The position numbers and the translations under genes are program-made. A stretch of DNA of 64,000 nucleotides from Marivivens sp. (GTDB lineage: Bacteria; Pseudomonadota; Alphaproteobacteria; Rhodobacterales; Rhodobacteraceae), in assembly GCA_024642115.1 (NCBI GenBank), contig JAHEBU010000008.1, positions 62,001 through 126,000 on the forward strand, written 5' to 3'. Positions 49,946 through 60,379 of this stretch are shown here, in pieces. Under the pieces are notes generated by a model. That model made no database searches, was not told where the DNA came from, and saw only the letters and a program-made list of their open reading frames with translations. Positions within the stretch are counted from its first letter, which is position 1, and every line of letters starts with the position of its first letter.

Positions 49946-50515
49946 TTGGCGAAATTCGGGATCGTGGCATTGATAGCCGTTCTGGCTGTTTCAGGCTGTG
50001 GCGAGGTGGGACCATCCCCTGCAACGTCGGGCCGTCTGACCATGATGTTTCAGGGCCAGACCTATGAATTCACCCCGGACACGAGCTGCACCGTCTGCCG
50101 CCCCGATCTGGGCTGGCACGGGGCGCTGCGCGGGGCCTATTTCATGGCCTTTGGGGACGCGCCCAATGGCATCGGGGGCACCGTGTCGGTCGGATGGGAC
50201 GGGCCGTATGTTCCGGGCCAGATCCCCAAGAACAACCTCATCTCGATAGAGACCGCAACCGACGAATGGGTCGGAAACCGCCGGTTGACCGCCTTTGACA
50301 TCATCCTTGGCGACCCGGTTCCCGCCCCTGCTGACGGGCGGTCGGGGGCCAAGTGGGTTCAGGCGCAGGTGATGTTTGCGGGGTCCATGTGCGTTGCTGA
50401 TGACACGCATCGCGGCGGCCCGGACGCCGATCCTGCCACCTGTCATCCGGTGGTCGGTCAATATGACGGGCCGGTGCAGGTCTGGGCAGAAAATCTGGCC
50501 GCCGCAGGATTGTGA
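49946..50515 (+). CDS. Lipoprotein of unknown function
   Basis: 189 residues with a lipoprotein signal (VALIAVLAVSGC, lipidated Cys near residue 18). The mature domain has a CTVCRPDLGWHG segment with a C-x2-C pair near residue 50, and further cysteines in SMCVADDTHRG and ATCHPV. No family recognised. The start is TTG at 49946 with AGGGGAG 8 bases upstream; no ATG fits the signal peptide. It precedes the pdh operon and is likely separately transcribed. Confidence 0.65.
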   Translation: MAKFGIVALIAVLAVSGCGEVGPSPATSGRLTMMFQGQTYEFTPDTSCTVCRPDLGWHGALRGAYFMAFGDAPNGIGGTVSVGWDGPYVPGQIPKNNLISIETATDEWVGNRRLTAFDIILGDPVPAPADGRSGAKWVQAQVMFAGSMCVADDTHRGGPDADPATCHPVVGQYDGPVQVWAENLAAAGL

Positions 50516-50582
50516 CCCGACGGGCGCAGGGTTGCGCCGCGTGCAACCCATCCATTCCGGGGGCGATTGACCCAAGGGCAGA

Positions 50583-50635
50583 TTGCGTCTCGCGTTTCGC
50601 GGCGCTATGCTCTAGTTGATTGTTTAACACTAAAC
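50583..50635 (+). promoter_or_regulatory. Candidate pdh promoter with downstream operator palindrome
   Basis: TTGCGT (50583-50588), 17 bases, TATGCT (50606-50611). The predicted start is near 50618. GTTTAACACTAAAC (50622-50635), a perfect inverted repeat of GTTTA with a 4-base spacer, sits just downstream, where a bound repressor would block transcription. The regulator is unknown. Confidence 0.5.
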
Positions 50636-50662
50636 TATCTTGCCAGACCGGACGGAGGACCT

Positions 50663-51652
50663 ATGGCCGCCAAGAAACCAGCCCCGAAATCGAACGTTTC
50701 CGCCGACGAGCTGAAACATCATTACCGCGAAATGCTGCTGATCCGCCGGTTCGAGGAAAAGGCCGGACAGTTGTACGGCATGGGCCTGATCGGGGGGTTC
50801 TGCCACCTGTATATCGGGCAGGAAGCGGTTGTTGTGGGCCTTGAGGCCGCAGCCGAGGAAGGCGACAAGCGCGTCACGTCCTATCGCGATCACGGTCACA
50901 TGCTGGCCTGCGGGATGGACCCCAAGGGGGTGATGGCCGAGTTGACCGGGCGCGAGGGGGGATACTCCAAGGGCAAGGGCGGGTCGATGCACATGTTCTC
51001 GAAAGAGAAGCATTTCTACGGCGGCCACGGGATTGTCGGCGCGCAGGTGCCGCTGGGCGCGGGGCTGGCCTTTGCCGACAAATATCTGGGCAATGGCCGC
51101 GTGACGTTTGCCTATTTCGGCGATGGGGCTGCCAACCAGGGTCAGGTTTACGAGACTTACAACATGGCGGAACTTTGGGACCTGCCCGTCGTATTCGTGA
51201 TCGAAAACAACCAGTATGCGATGGGTATGTCCGTCGCCCGGTCCACCAAGTCCAAGACATTGTGGGAACGCGGGGCCGCCTATGGCATTCAGGGCGAAGA
51301 AGTCGATGGCATGGACGTGATGGCTGTCAAGGCGGCGGGCGAACGCGCCGTGCAATTCTGCCGGTCTGGCAAGGGTCCCTATATCCTTGAGGTCAAGACC
51401 TATCGCTATCGCGGCCATTCGATGTCCGACCCGGCCAAGTATCGCACCCGCGAAGAAGTCCAGAAGATGCGCGACGAACGCGACCCGATCGAACAGGTCC
51501 GCCAGTTGCTGCTGACCGGGAACCACGCCACCGAAGATGACCTGAAGGCGATCGACAAAGAGATCAAGGACATCGTCAACGAGGCCGCAGAGTTTTCCAA
51601 GACGAGCCCCGAGCCCGCGCTGAGCGAGCTTTGGACCGATATTTACGCCTGA
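50663..51652 (+). CDS. pdhA: Pyruvate dehydrogenase E1 component, alpha subunit
   Basis: Thiamine-diphosphate enzyme subunit of the pyruvate dehydrogenase complex. 329 residues. Family segments: [18 protein letters not shown] (near residue 25), [34 protein letters not shown], the TPP-binding [17 protein letters not shown] (near 155) and [16 protein letters not shown], which carries the phosphorylation-loop homologous residues. ATG at 50663 preceded by GGAGGAC is the start; the ORF upstream is not used. First of pdhA-pdhB-pdhC. Confidence 0.96.
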   Translation: MAAKKPAPKSNVSADELKHHYREMLLIRRFEEKAGQLYGMGLIGGFCHLYIGQEAVVVGLEAAAEEGDKRVTSYRDHGHMLACGMDPKGVMAELTGREGGYSKGKGGSMHMFSKEKHFYGGHGIVGAQVPLGAGLAFADKYLGNGRVTFAYFGDGAANQGQVYETYNMAELWDLPVVFVIENNQYAMGMSVARSTKSKTLWERGAAYGIQGEEVDGMDVMAVKAAGERAVQFCRSGKGPYILEVKTYRYRGHSMSDPAKYRTREEVQKMRDERDPIEQVRQLLLTGNHATEDDLKAIDKEIKDIVNEAAEFSKTSPEPALSELWTDIYA

Positions 51653-51666
51653 GGGGGAGACACACC

Positions 51667-53031
51667 ATGGCAACCGAAATTCTGATGCCCGCCCTGTCCC
51701 CCACGATGGAGGAAGGCACGCTGGCCAAGTGGCTGAAAAAAGAGGGTGATGTCGTCAAATCCGGCGATATCATCGCCGAGATCGAGACCGACAAGGCCAC
51801 GATGGAGTTCGAGGCCGTTGACGAAGGCATCATGGGCAAGATCCTGATTGCCGCCGGCACCGAAGGTGTCAAGGTCAACACGCCCATCGCCGTGATGGTT
51901 GAGGAAGGCGAAGACGTGCCCGCCGCCGGTGCGGCCCCTGCCGCTAAGGCTGAGGCGCCGAAAGCCGAAGCACCCGTTGCTGCCCCCGCTGCGGCCAAGC
52001 CCGCCGCCCCTGCCCCGACCCAGTCCCCCGACTGGCCTGAAGGCACCAAGATGAAGACGATGACCGTCCGCGAAGCCTTGCGCGAGGCCATGTCCGAAGA
52101 GATGCGCCGCGACCCGACCGTGTTCCTGATGGGCGAAGAAGTGGGCGAATACCAAGGCGCCTACAAGATTTCCCAAGGCATGCTGGATGAATTCGGCGCC
52201 AAGCGGATCATCGACACCCCCATTACCGAACATGGCTTTGCCGGGATTGCCACCGGGGCTGCGTTCGGGGGCTTGCGTCCGATTGTTGAATTCATGACGT
52301 TCAACTTTGCCATGCAAGCCATTGACCACCTTATCAATTCGGCCGCCAAGACGCTGTATATGTCGGGCGGTCAGATGGGTGCCCCGATGGTATTCCGCGG
52401 CCCGAACGGGGCTGCGGCCCGCGTGGGTGCGCAGCATTCCCAGGACTATGCGGCGTGGTACATGCAAATCCCGGGCCTCAAGGTTGCCATGCCCTATTCT
52501 GCCGCTGACGCCAAAGGTCTGATGAAGACGGCCATCCGCGACAACAACCCGATCATCTTTCTTGAGAACGAGATCATGTATGGCAAGTCGTTCGAGGTGC
52601 CAGACGTCGAGGATTTCACCATCCCCTTTGGCAAGGCCAAGATCGAACGTGCGGGCGACGATGTGACCATCGTGTCCTTTGGCATCGGCATGACCTACGC
52701 GCTGGAGGCTGCGGCCAAGCTGGCCGACGAAGGCATCAGTGCCGAGGTCATCAACCTGCGCACCCTGCGTCCGATGGATACCGAGACCATCCTTGCCTCT
52801 GTCCGCAAGACCAACCGCTGCATCACCGTCGAGGAAGGCTGGCCGCAGGGGGCTGTGGGCAACTACATCTCTAGCGTGATCATGCAGCAGGCGTTTGATT
52901 ATCTGGACGCCCCGGTGATCAACTGCACCGGCAAGGACGTGCCGATGCCCTATGCCGCCAACCTTGAAAAACACGCCCTTTTGACCGTCGCAGAAGTCGT
53001 CGACGCCGTCAAATCCGTGACCTACCGGTAA
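51667..53031 (+). CDS. pdhB: Pyruvate dehydrogenase E1 beta subunit with N-terminal lipoyl domain
   Basis: 454 residues. An N-terminal lipoyl domain has the lipoyl-lysine in [12 protein letters not shown] (near residue 42), followed by an Ala/Pro-rich linker (residues 80-120, repeated AAPAA patterns), then the E1-beta core with [32 protein letters not shown] and [13 protein letters not shown], and a C-terminal transketolase-like domain. E1-beta with its own lipoyl domain is characteristic of alphaproteobacteria. Starts 14 bases after pdhA. Confidence 0.96.
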   Translation: MATEILMPALSPTMEEGTLAKWLKKEGDVVKSGDIIAEIETDKATMEFEAVDEGIMGKILIAAGTEGVKVNTPIAVMVEEGEDVPAAGAAPAAKAEAPKAEAPVAAPAAAKPAAPAPTQSPDWPEGTKMKTMTVREALREAMSEEMRRDPTVFLMGEEVGEYQGAYKISQGMLDEFGAKRIIDTPITEHGFAGIATGAAFGGLRPIVEFMTFNFAMQAIDHLINSAAKTLYMSGGQMGAPMVFRGPNGAAARVGAQHSQDYAAWYMQIPGLKVAMPYSAADAKGLMKTAIRDNNPIIFLENEIMYGKSFEVPDVEDFTIPFGKAKIERAGDDVTIVSFGIGMTYALEAAAKLADEGISAEVINLRTLRPMDTETILASVRKTNRCITVEEGWPQGAVGNYISSVIMQQAFDYLDAPVINCTGKDVPMPYAANLEKHALLTVAEVVDAVKSVTYR

Positions 53032-53043
53032 GGAGACAGAGCG

Positions 53044-54354
53044 ATGCCCACAGAAATTCTGATGCCCGCCCTGTCCCCCACGATGGAGGAAGGCACGCTG
53101 GCCAAATGGCTGGTCAAGGAAGGCGATACCGTCAAATCCGGTGATCTGCTTGCCGAGATCGAGACCGACAAGGCGACGATGGAATTCGAGGCCGTGGACG
53201 AAGGCGTCATCGGCAAGATCCTGATCGCCGCCGGGACCGAAGGCGTGAAGGTCAATACGGCAATCGCCGTATTGCTGGCCGATGGCGAGTCTGCGTCGGA
53301 TGTGGCTGCCCCCAAGGCTGCTGCGGCGGCCCCTGCCGCCAAGGCCGAAGCCGCCCCTGCCGCCGCCCCGGCCTCAAGCGCCGCTGCTCCGGCTGCCCCC
53401 AGGGCCGCCGCCGATGGCGACCGCGTGTTCGCCTCCCCCCTCGCCCGTCGCATTGCGGCTGACAAGGGGCTGGACCTGAGTGCCGTCACCGGATCGGGTC
53501 CGCATGGCCGCATCGTCAAGGCCGATGTGGAAAAGGCTGTTCCGGGGACCAAAGCCGCGCCGACGCCAGTCGCCGCGGCCCCCGTGGCGGGTGCACCTGC
53601 CCCTGCCCCAAGCATGGCTGCCGGTCCGTCGACCGAAACCGTCATCAAGATGTACGCCGACCGCCCCTTTACCGAGGTCAAGCTGGACGGGATGCGCAAG
53701 ACCATCGCCGCCCGTCTGACCGAGGCCAAGCAGTCGGTGCCGCATTTCTACCTGCGCCGCGACATCAACCTGGATGCCCTGATGGCCTTCCGCGCGGATC
53801 TGAACAAGACATTGGAAAGCCGGGGGGTCAAGCTGTCGGTCAACGACTTCATCATCAAGGCCTGTGCGCTGGCCCTGCAACAGGTGCCTGAAGCCAATGC
53901 GGTCTGGGCAGGCGACCGCACGCTCAAGTTCACCAAGTCGGACGTGGCGGTGGCTGTTGCGATTGAAGGGGGGCTGTTCACCCCCGTCCTGCGCGATGCG
54001 GAAATGAAATCGCTGTCGGCCCTGTCTTCGGAAATGAAGGATCTGGCCAAACGCGCCCGCGACCGCAAGCTGGCCCCACAGGAATACCAGGGCGGATCGT
54101 TCGCGATTTCCAACCTTGGCATGTTCGGCATCGACAACTTCGACGCCATCATCAACCCGCCCCATTCGGCCATTCTGGCTGTGGGAGCAGGCGTGCCCAA
54201 GGCGATTGTGGGCAAGGATGGTCAGGTCACCGTCGGCACGATCATGTCCGTCACGCTGAGCGTGGATCACCGGGTGATCGACGGCGCGCTGGGGGCCAAT
54301 CTGCTCACCGCCATCAAGGACAATCTGGAAAATCCGATGGCGATGCTGGCCTGA
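53044..54354 (+). CDS. pdhC: Pyruvate dehydrogenase E2, dihydrolipoamide acetyltransferase
   Basis: 436 residues: an N-terminal lipoyl domain nearly identical in its first 40 residues to that of PdhB ([19 protein letters not shown], lipoyl Lys near 42), an Ala/Pro-rich linker, a peripheral subunit-binding domain ([20 protein letters not shown], near 125), another linker and the catalytic domain. The active-site motif is [11 protein letters not shown] (near residue 410). No E3 (lpd) gene lies in the window. The last gene of the operon before the hairpin at 54377. Confidence 0.96.
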   Translation: MPTEILMPALSPTMEEGTLAKWLVKEGDTVKSGDLLAEIETDKATMEFEAVDEGVIGKILIAAGTEGVKVNTAIAVLLADGESASDVAAPKAAAAAPAAKAEAAPAAAPASSAAAPAAPRAAADGDRVFASPLARRIAADKGLDLSAVTGSGPHGRIVKADVEKAVPGTKAAPTPVAAAPVAGAPAPAPSMAAGPSTETVIKMYADRPFTEVKLDGMRKTIAARLTEAKQSVPHFYLRRDINLDALMAFRADLNKTLESRGVKLSVNDFIIKACALALQQVPEANAVWAGDRTLKFTKSDVAVAVAIEGGLFTPVLRDAEMKSLSALSSEMKDLAKRARDRKLAPQEYQGGSFAISNLGMFGIDNFDAIINPPHSAILAVGAGVPKAIVGKDGQVTVGTIMSVTLSVDHRVIDGALGANLLTAIKDNLENPMAMLA

Positions 54355-54376
54355 TCACGGCCTTTGACCGAATTGG

Positions 54377-54403
54377 AAAGGCGGGCCTTGGCCCGCCTTT
54401 TTT
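54377..54403 (+). terminator. Intrinsic terminator of the pdh operon
   Basis: AAAGGCGGGC-CTTG-GCCCGCCTTT: a perfect 10-bp stem, with six T from 54398 onward. A textbook Rho-independent terminator 23 bases after pdhC. Confidence 0.93.
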
Positions 54404-54488
54404 GTGTTCGCTGCGAATATTGATCCAACGCAAGGTCCGCCGGTTCGGTCGCCGCTAGGCAGGGACCAAACCCAGACAGGAGACCCCT

Positions 54489-54821
54489 ATGGACTGGCCC
54501 GCCCATCTTGCCGCTGCGAACACCAACCTTGCGACGTTTCGCAAGGCTGACCCTGATACCGCTGCGGCCTTTACCGGATTGCATGCCGCAACGATGCAAC
54601 CCGGCGCGCTGGATGTGAAAACCAAGGAACTGATGTGCCTCGCCATCGGCATTGCCCGCGAATGCACCGACTGCGTCGGCTTTCACGCCAAGGCCGCACG
54701 CCGAGCCGGAGCCACCCGCGAAGAGTTTGCCGACACTGTCGCCGTGACGATCTACATGGGGGGTGGTCCGGCGTTCATGTACGGCGCCGCCGCTCTTGAA
54801 GCCTATGACCAGTTGGCCTGA
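54489..54821 (+). CDS. AhpD-like carboxymuconolactone decarboxylase-family protein
   Basis: 110 residues of the CMD/AhpD fold. The CxxC motif ECTDCVGFHAKAARRAG (C-T-D-C near residue 60, with the His shortly after) marks an alkylhydroperoxidase-type active site; this suggests peroxide or redox chemistry. ELMCLAIGIAREC precedes it and REEFADTVAVTIYMGGG follows. ATG at 54489 with AGGAGA ahead. Ends 3 bases before the converging cysE gene. Confidence 0.88.
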   Translation: MDWPAHLAAANTNLATFRKADPDTAAAFTGLHAATMQPGALDVKTKELMCLAIGIARECTDCVGFHAKAARRAGATREEFADTVAVTIYMGGGPAFMYGAAALEAYDQLA

Positions 54822-54824
54822 GGA

Positions 54825-55643
54825 TCACAGATCGACGGGGACTGATTTCAGGATCTGGTCCATGCTGACAGAAGGCTGATCGCACCCGGCCTCGCCCACG
54901 ATCCGGGCGGGGACACCGGCCACCGTCTTGCACGGCGGCACGTCCATCAGGACAACCGATCCAGCGGCGATGCGGGAGCAATGGCCGATTGTGATGTTGC
55001 CCAGAACCTTGGCCCCGGCCCCGATCAATACCCCATCCTCGATCTTGGGGTGCCGGTCGCCGTCGGCCTTGCCCGTCCCACCCAAGGTGACCGAGTGCAG
55101 CATCGACACGTTGTCGCCCACGACGGCGGTTTCGCCCACCACGATGGAATGGGCATGGTCGATCATGATCCCTTTGCCGATCCGGGCGGCCGGATGAATG
55201 TCGACGCCAAACGCCTCTGACACCCGCATTTGCACGAAATAGGCCAGATCGCGCCGTCCCTGTTGCCAGAGCCGGTGGCCCAGACGGTAGGCCTGAACGG
55301 CCTGATATCCCTTGAAATACAAAAGCGGCTGCATCAGCCGGTGGCAGGCCGGATCGCGTTCGTATACGGCAGCAAGATCGGCACGCGCCGCCACCCCAAG
55401 GCTTGGGTCCTCGACATAGGCCGCATCGGCAATTTCCCGCAGAATCTGTTCGGACATCTCGCCCGATGCCAATTTCATGGAAATCCGGTAGGCCAATGCC
55501 CGTTCGAACGTGGCATGGTGCAAGATTCCCGAATGGATGAGCCCCCCCATCAAGGGTTCGGCCGCAATAGCGTCGGACGCTTCGTCGCAAATCCGCGTCC
55601 AAACCGGATCAACAGACGAAACATTGGGTTTTGGTGCGGCCAT
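54825..55643 (-). CDS. cysE: Serine O-acetyltransferase
   Basis: Makes O-acetylserine, the precursor of cysteine. 272 residues, typical of the longer bacterial CysE. N-terminal helical domain (DPVWTRICDEASDAI, AAVYERDPACHRLMQPLLYFKG) and a C-terminal left-handed beta-helix with hexapeptide repeats: VDIHPAARIGKGIMIDHAHSIV near residue 150, AVVGDNVSMLHSVTLGG, HPKIEDGVLIGAGAKVLGN and the tail CDQPSVSMDQ. Catalytic Asp/His lie in the DHAHS region. SD GGAGGA before ATG. It follows the DUF7742-like gene by 14 bases on the same strand. Confidence 0.93.
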   Translation of the reverse strand: MAAPKPNVSSVDPVWTRICDEASDAIAAEPLMGGLIHSGILHHATFERALAYRISMKLASGEMSEQILREIADAAYVEDPSLGVAARADLAAVYERDPACHRLMQPLLYFKGYQAVQAYRLGHRLWQQGRRDLAYFVQMRVSEAFGVDIHPAARIGKGIMIDHAHSIVVGETAVVGDNVSMLHSVTLGGTGKADGDRHPKIEDGVLIGAGAKVLGNITIGHCSRIAAGSVVLMDVPPCKTVAGVPARIVGEAGCDQPSVSMDQILKSVPVDL

Positions 55644-55657
55644 GACGGGTCCTCCGA

Positions 55658-56026
55658 TTAGGGGTCCAGATTATCGGAGATATGGCGCCACGGCAAACTT
55701 GAAACCCCGTCCAACATCTTTTTGCATGGCAACCTCTGGGTCGGGTCTTGTTTGTCGGTCTTCAACTGGATCAGAAGGTCAGCCAAAGCGCCGATATGGT
55801 CGCACCCCAAACTACGCACCTGCGGAATCATCGGATGCTTCTGGACCGCCGAGAGGATGGATCCATTGCCAAATTCCGGATGGGACCGCCCCAAGCGTTT
55901 GCGGTATTTGTCGGCAATCCGTGCGGACTGAATGATGCGCGCCGCCAAGGCAGGCCGGTCTTGGGCATTGACGGCAAGCAGCGCGCGCAGCGCAGCCTCC
56001 AGGTCAGCCATCAGGACCGGCCGCAC
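55658..56026 (-). CDS. Small conserved protein downstream of the GTA cluster (DUF7742-like)
   Basis: 122 residues; start is GTG at 56026, 4 bases after the gp15 stop, or ATG at 56011 (MADLEAALRALLA). An N-terminal helical segment (MADLEAALRALLAVNAQDRPALAARIIQ in two parts) is followed by KYRKRLGRSHPEFGNGSI. Such a protein is commonly found at the end of RcGTA clusters in Rhodobacterales. It has no known function. Its position suggests co-transcription with the phage tail genes rather than with cysE. Confidence 0.7.
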   Translation of the reverse strand: MRPVLMADLEAALRALLAVNAQDRPALAARIIQSARIADKYRKRLGRSHPEFGNGSILSAVQKHPMIPQVRSLGCDHIGALADLLIQLKTDKQDPTQRLPCKKMLDGVSSLPWRHISDNLDP

Positions 56027-56030
56027 CGCT

Positions 56031-59000
56031 CTAGCCTTCGACCACGATGCCTTGGGCGGGACCCGCGCCGAAGCGGTCGGATATCTGGGCCACTTCGATC
56101 AGGAAAGGCCCGCTGATCCCATCTGCCGCCTGATTGGCGGCAGGATAGACGAAGGATGGGGTCGCGACTTCCGTGATGCGCCGGACCGCACCATTCTGGA
56201 TGACCTTAACCTGATAGGCCTCTCGCGCTTCGCCCAGGCTTACATCCACGCCAGTCCACGTATCCCCGTCGATCCGGGTCCGCCGTACCCATGTCGCGGT
56301 CACAGTCTGACCGCCAGCCCCCGTTGACCGAAGATGGCACACGGAATAAGGCCGCAAACCGTTTCCCTTAAACGCAGTGGCCACATGATCGAAAGACGGA
56401 TCGTCGATCGCCCGACTTGCCGGCCCGAACCGGTAGTGTTGCAGGACATCCCGCGCATTTGCCGGAAGGTTGATCTGTGACACAGCCTCATTGAGAAGGA
56501 CAAAGACAGACCCGGTCGGCCAATCTGTTGGCGCAGCTCCATTGGTGCCGAATTGTCCCCTGAGCCGCATCCCGATTTCGTAGGTTCTGGGTCCGACAAG
56601 CTGCACATCGGCAAACTGGAAAAGTTCCCAGTTGTCCGGCGTCCCGTCGCCAATTGCCGCAATATTGGCGCCCGAAAGAATGTCTTGCACGCTGGCCGCC
56701 GCCAGTTCGCCGCGCACTAGTTGAACCCGCAAGACAGGCCCCCGATCCCACAGCCCCGACCTTTGCCGAAAGAGCGGCGTTTCCGTCATCCCCAGAATGG
56801 CGGGTTGGCGATAGAGTGCATTCAAACCATAGCCGCTGTCCTGCGACGAGGAATAAAGCGCCACCGCCCCGGGCCATTGCGCGGCAGACGCCGTAAAGTA
56901 TGGCGCATGTTCCACTTCATCGCCCCGAATGAGAGGCAGATCAAGAAAGAGACCCTCGACCGGGACAGGCGCCACAAAGGCCCGCAGCGCAATTAAATCC
57001 TCGTCGGTTTCGTGCGGCTCGTAGATTGACGGTTCGATCCGAACCGCGTCGATCACCTGTTGCTCGGCCTGTTCGATACGGTCGATCCGGAAAATGCCGG
57101 TGTCCGGTGCGTCCTTGAACCGGATCAGATCGCCCGCGCCCAGAAAGGATTTTGACGGCGGAAGAGCGAACCGAGCCGTTTCGCGCGCGACCCGCGCCTC
57201 GGACAGCCAACGTTCTGCAAGCGCTCGACCTTCGCCACGCGTGAGAACGACAGGAAATTCCGAACTGGCCACGCTCAGCGAGTGTTCATCCGCAAAAATG
57301 GCTTCGGCCGAGCGGGTTTCATAGTCGCCGTCGGCGTCAACAAAGCCGATCCGCACCCGGCCCGAAACTTCGGCATCCGGTGCACGGGAGCTTTCAAGAC
57401 TGGGACCCTCGGACGCCTCTGCGATTGACTCCAGGCTGAGGTCGACGGGGCCATGCCCGTGTCGGGTCACAAAGGCCAAAAGTCCATCACGGTCGACGAC
57501 ATCAAAACCGTGGACCAGCATAAGCCCCTGCAACGAAGCCCGACCGGACTGGACGTCGGAGATCGTGTAGCCCCGGACAATGCCATACAGACGGCTGGTC
57601 TCGATATCGACGAGACCAGAGTGGCGGCAGATATCCCCTACGACGCTGGCAAGTGTGAGGGCCGAGGTCCGGCCATTGAGCCAATGTCCGCGGGCATAGT
57701 TTGCCCCGTCCGTCCAGAGTTCGGTGTTGGCAGGGAAGAACGGATAGGGTCTGGCATCCCATGCCCAAACATGGGCACGGGACATATCGACAATCGGTCC
57801 GTCATAGGAGACCGAGACCGGATTGTTGGCCGGTTGGGCGAAATGCTGGTGCATCGCCCGCAGGTATTGAACCTGAATGAATTCATCCCGAAAGCCGCGC
57901 GAATAATAAGGCAATCCGGATTCAGATGACTTTGGATCGAGGAATTTGTTGGGCTGGTTCGTCCCCCGATCTACGGCAGCGCATCCCAGTTCGGTAAACC
58001 ATATCGGTTTGCTTTGTGGCAGCCAATCGGTCGCGACTTCGGATCGGTCGCCGTTGATCCGGTTGTGATGTGCGTTGGACCACCACCCTGCCAGATCCTT
58101 GACCCGCCAGACCCAGTCTTCGCCCCAAAAGTCGGCGATCGGCGTGCGGATCTGCGCGTTGCGAGCTTCGGGCGAATGATAGAACCAGTCAAAGCCCTCG
58201 CCACCGGCGATGTTGGCCCGCAGGTAGTCCAGATTGTATATCGATCCCCATCTTGCATCGAGATGGTCGTCACCGTCCCGCCAGTCGCTCAGAGGCATGT
58301 AATTGTCGATCCCGATGAAATCGACATTGGCGTCCGACCACAAAGGGTCAAGGTGAAACAGCTTGTCTGACGTGCCGGGCGGCTGATAGCCGTGGTATTC
58401 GCTCCAGTCCGCAGCATAACCGATCTTGCACTCCGGCCCAAGGATCTGGCGAAGGTCGGCGGCTAGTGCCTTGAGAGCCGTGACCGCCGGAAAATTGCCA
58501 GCTGCGCCGCGAATCTGGGTCAGCGACCGCAGTTCCGAACCAAGGCAGAACGCCGATACGCCGCCCGCTGCGGCACAAAGATGCGCATAGTGCAGGATAA
58601 ACCGCCGATAGGACCACTCGGCGGGTCCGGAGTATGTGATAGTCTTGCCCGCCACGGCGAACTGGGTCCGTTGTGCTGTCCCAAAGAACGCGGCGACCTG
58701 ATCAGCGGCCGATAATGTGCCATCAGCAGTGCCGTCCATGCCAGGAGCCAGATCCAAGGTGATCCGCCCCCGCCACGGAAGGGCGGGCTGCTCTGCTCCC
58801 TCGCCCCACGGATCGGGAAGGGTGTTGCCCGAAAGCTGGTCCATCAGGATAAAGGGATAAAAGACGGCCTGTTTGCCAGATTGGTTGATCGCGTGGATTG
58901 CTTCGATCACCGACCCATCCGACGGGGTTCCGCCGTAAACCGGTCTGCCTTCGAGTTGCGGTACAGGCGTTGCGGTCGCCCGGCTTTGTCCGGACACAAC

Positions 59001-59945
59001 CCACGGCATCGTTGCAAAGTTGTTTTGAACCTTTTCGACCTTCGGCTTGATATCACAATGACTACAGCGCAGATCACCGCCGAACCAGGACACTATCAGC
59101 GAAACCGAGGTCAAAGCAGGAAGTTCCGACGTCAAATCTTCGAGCGACGTGGCCAAATCGGTTTTACCCGAGGGCGAATTCAGGTTGACGGCTGACCGCT
59201 CTCCAAATCTGACCTGTTGATAAACCGGCGTAGTGGCCAAGGCGTATTCGCCCGTCCCCGGAACAAGAGACACGCCTTGTATAAAGTCCGAAATGTTGGC
59301 GTCATTATCAGAAAGGCCAGTCTCGGTCGGTCGAACCACTTCAAAGGTGAATTGAGGAATTCGATTGCCGAAAGCCCCAAGCTCAAGATCCTCGAAAACC
59401 ACATAGGCGATACCCCGGTAGGCAGGCACGTTGCCCACTCCTTCGACCGCCTCCATCTTGGGATCTGGCAGTTGGGTTTCACTGCCGTCGTAAACCCTGA
59501 AATTCAGGGTGTTCCGCGGCTGTTCGATGCCATCGGCCCAGATCCGGCCGATGCGCCTGACCTTCCCTTCACACAAGGCAATCGCAAGACTGACACTGTA
59601 AGAATACTGGGTCGTTGTCGGTGTCCTTGGGGCCCCTTTTCCGCCTCCGCTCGTTGTAGAGGATTCGCGGAACCGACTTGCCCAGATCACCTGCCCCGCA
59701 ACCCGCATCCGGCCATAGACGCGTTGCACCGGCGCGCCTTCGCTGGCACCCGTTAGGCGAAAGCGGTCGATCCGACCGGTTTCAACAGGTTCGCTGCCCG
59801 ACCCCAACAGTCGTTGGTCAATGACCCTGCCGACCGTTGCACCGATTGCCCGGCCGACGACTGCTGTGGACAACCCAAGGATCGATCCACTCAAGGACCC
59901 GCCCAAAGCCAGCCCTGCTGCTGAAAGTACGATCGTTGCCATCAT
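56031..59945 (-). CDS. GTA baseplate megatron / host-specificity protein, gp15-like
   Basis: About 1304 residues, the size of RcGTA gp15. It begins MMATIVLSAAGLALGG, with a Gly-rich membrane-like N-terminus, then a phage-tail hub-like core that includes RVYGRMRVAGQVIWASRF and QYSYSVSLAIALCEGKVRRIGRIWADG, and GTA TIM-barrel-like glycosidase regions (YGAD, FTELGCAAVDRGTNQP, near residue 650). C-terminal segment FLIEVAQISDRFGAG. It contacts the host surface in gene transfer agents. The start overlaps gp14 by 4 bases. The frame is open to 60293 but that lies within gp14. Confidence 0.92.
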   Translation of the reverse strand: MMATIVLSAAGLALGGSLSGSILGLSTAVVGRAIGATVGRVIDQRLLGSGSEPVETGRIDRFRLTGASEGAPVQRVYGRMRVAGQVIWASRFRESSTTSGGGKGAPRTPTTTQYSYSVSLAIALCEGKVRRIGRIWADGIEQPRNTLNFRVYDGSETQLPDPKMEAVEGVGNVPAYRGIAYVVFEDLELGAFGNRIPQFTFEVVRPTETGLSDNDANISDFIQGVSLVPGTGEYALATTPVYQQVRFGERSAVNLNSPSGKTDLATSLEDLTSELPALTSVSLIVSWFGGDLRCSHCDIKPKVEKVQNNFATMPWVVSGQSRATATPVPQLEGRPVYGGTPSDGSVIEAIHAINQSGKQAVFYPFILMDQLSGNTLPDPWGEGAEQPALPWRGRITLDLAPGMDGTADGTLSAADQVAAFFGTAQRTQFAVAGKTITYSGPAEWSYRRFILHYAHLCAAAGGVSAFCLGSELRSLTQIRGAAGNFPAVTALKALAADLRQILGPECKIGYAADWSEYHGYQPPGTSDKLFHLDPLWSDANVDFIGIDNYMPLSDWRDGDDHLDARWGSIYNLDYLRANIAGGEGFDWFYHSPEARNAQIRTPIADFWGEDWVWRVKDLAGWWSNAHHNRINGDRSEVATDWLPQSKPIWFTELGCAAVDRGTNQPNKFLDPKSSESGLPYYSRGFRDEFIQVQYLRAMHQHFAQPANNPVSVSYDGPIVDMSRAHVWAWDARPYPFFPANTELWTDGANYARGHWLNGRTSALTLASVVGDICRHSGLVDIETSRLYGIVRGYTISDVQSGRASLQGLMLVHGFDVVDRDGLLAFVTRHGHGPVDLSLESIAEASEGPSLESSRAPDAEVSGRVRIGFVDADGDYETRSAEAIFADEHSLSVASSEFPVVLTRGEGRALAERWLSEARVARETARFALPPSKSFLGAGDLIRFKDAPDTGIFRIDRIEQAEQQVIDAVRIEPSIYEPHETDEDLIALRAFVAPVPVEGLFLDLPLIRGDEVEHAPYFTASAAQWPGAVALYSSSQDSGYGLNALYRQPAILGMTETPLFRQRSGLWDRGPVLRVQLVRGELAAASVQDILSGANIAAIGDGTPDNWELFQFADVQLVGPRTYEIGMRLRGQFGTNGAAPTDWPTGSVFVLLNEAVSQINLPANARDVLQHYRFGPASRAIDDPSFDHVATAFKGNGLRPYSVCHLRSTGAGGQTVTATWVRRTRIDGDTWTGVDVSLGEAREAYQVKVIQNGAVRRITEVATPSFVYPAANQAADGISGPFLIEVAQISDRFGAGPAQGIVVEG

Positions 59946-60379
59946 CTGTCCTTTTCGGGAAATTCGAACCGGGCGACGATGCGGCGACGCCACGGATCGG
60001 TCAGGCGACTTTCGACGACGCCATGACCACTGAAAGAGTGGATGAACCCACCCTGTTGCCCGGCTTCGGAAACTATGCCCAGATGCTTGGCGACCGATCC
60101 GTCGCGCATCCTGAACAAAAGAACGTCTCCGGGCCGCTCGTCCTGCAAGGTCTTGGGAGTCAGATGGGTTGCTGCCGCCTGCCAAAGAACTTCGGCTCTT
60201 TGCGGCTCGGACCAATCCGCGCTGTAAGGCCCGATCGGAACGATCTGGGTACCCGAATACTCGGCCCAGACTCCCCGGATCAACCCGAGGCAATCACAAC
60301 CGGCGCCCTTGATCGCTGCCTGATGATGATAGGGCGTTCCGATCCAGGATCGGGCCAAGACAACGATGTCCGACATCAT
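59942..60379 (-). CDS. GTA NlpC/P60 peptidase, gp14-like
   Basis: 145 residues, a cell-wall peptidase of NlpC/P60 type that helps the particle cross the peptidoglycan. Catalytic Cys is in GAGCDCLGLIRGVW (near residue 28), catalytic His in KHLGIVS (near 99), and IHSFSGHGVVE follows. ATGATG at 60379; the stop TGA overlaps the gp15 start. This small gene lies in the standard gp13-gp14-gp15 order. Confidence 0.93.
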   Translation of the reverse strand: MMSDIVVLARSWIGTPYHHQAAIKGAGCDCLGLIRGVWAEYSGTQIVPIGPYSADWSEPQRAEVLWQAAATHLTPKTLQDERPGDVLLFRMRDGSVAKHLGIVSEAGQQGGFIHSFSGHGVVESRLTDPWRRRIVARFEFPEKDR

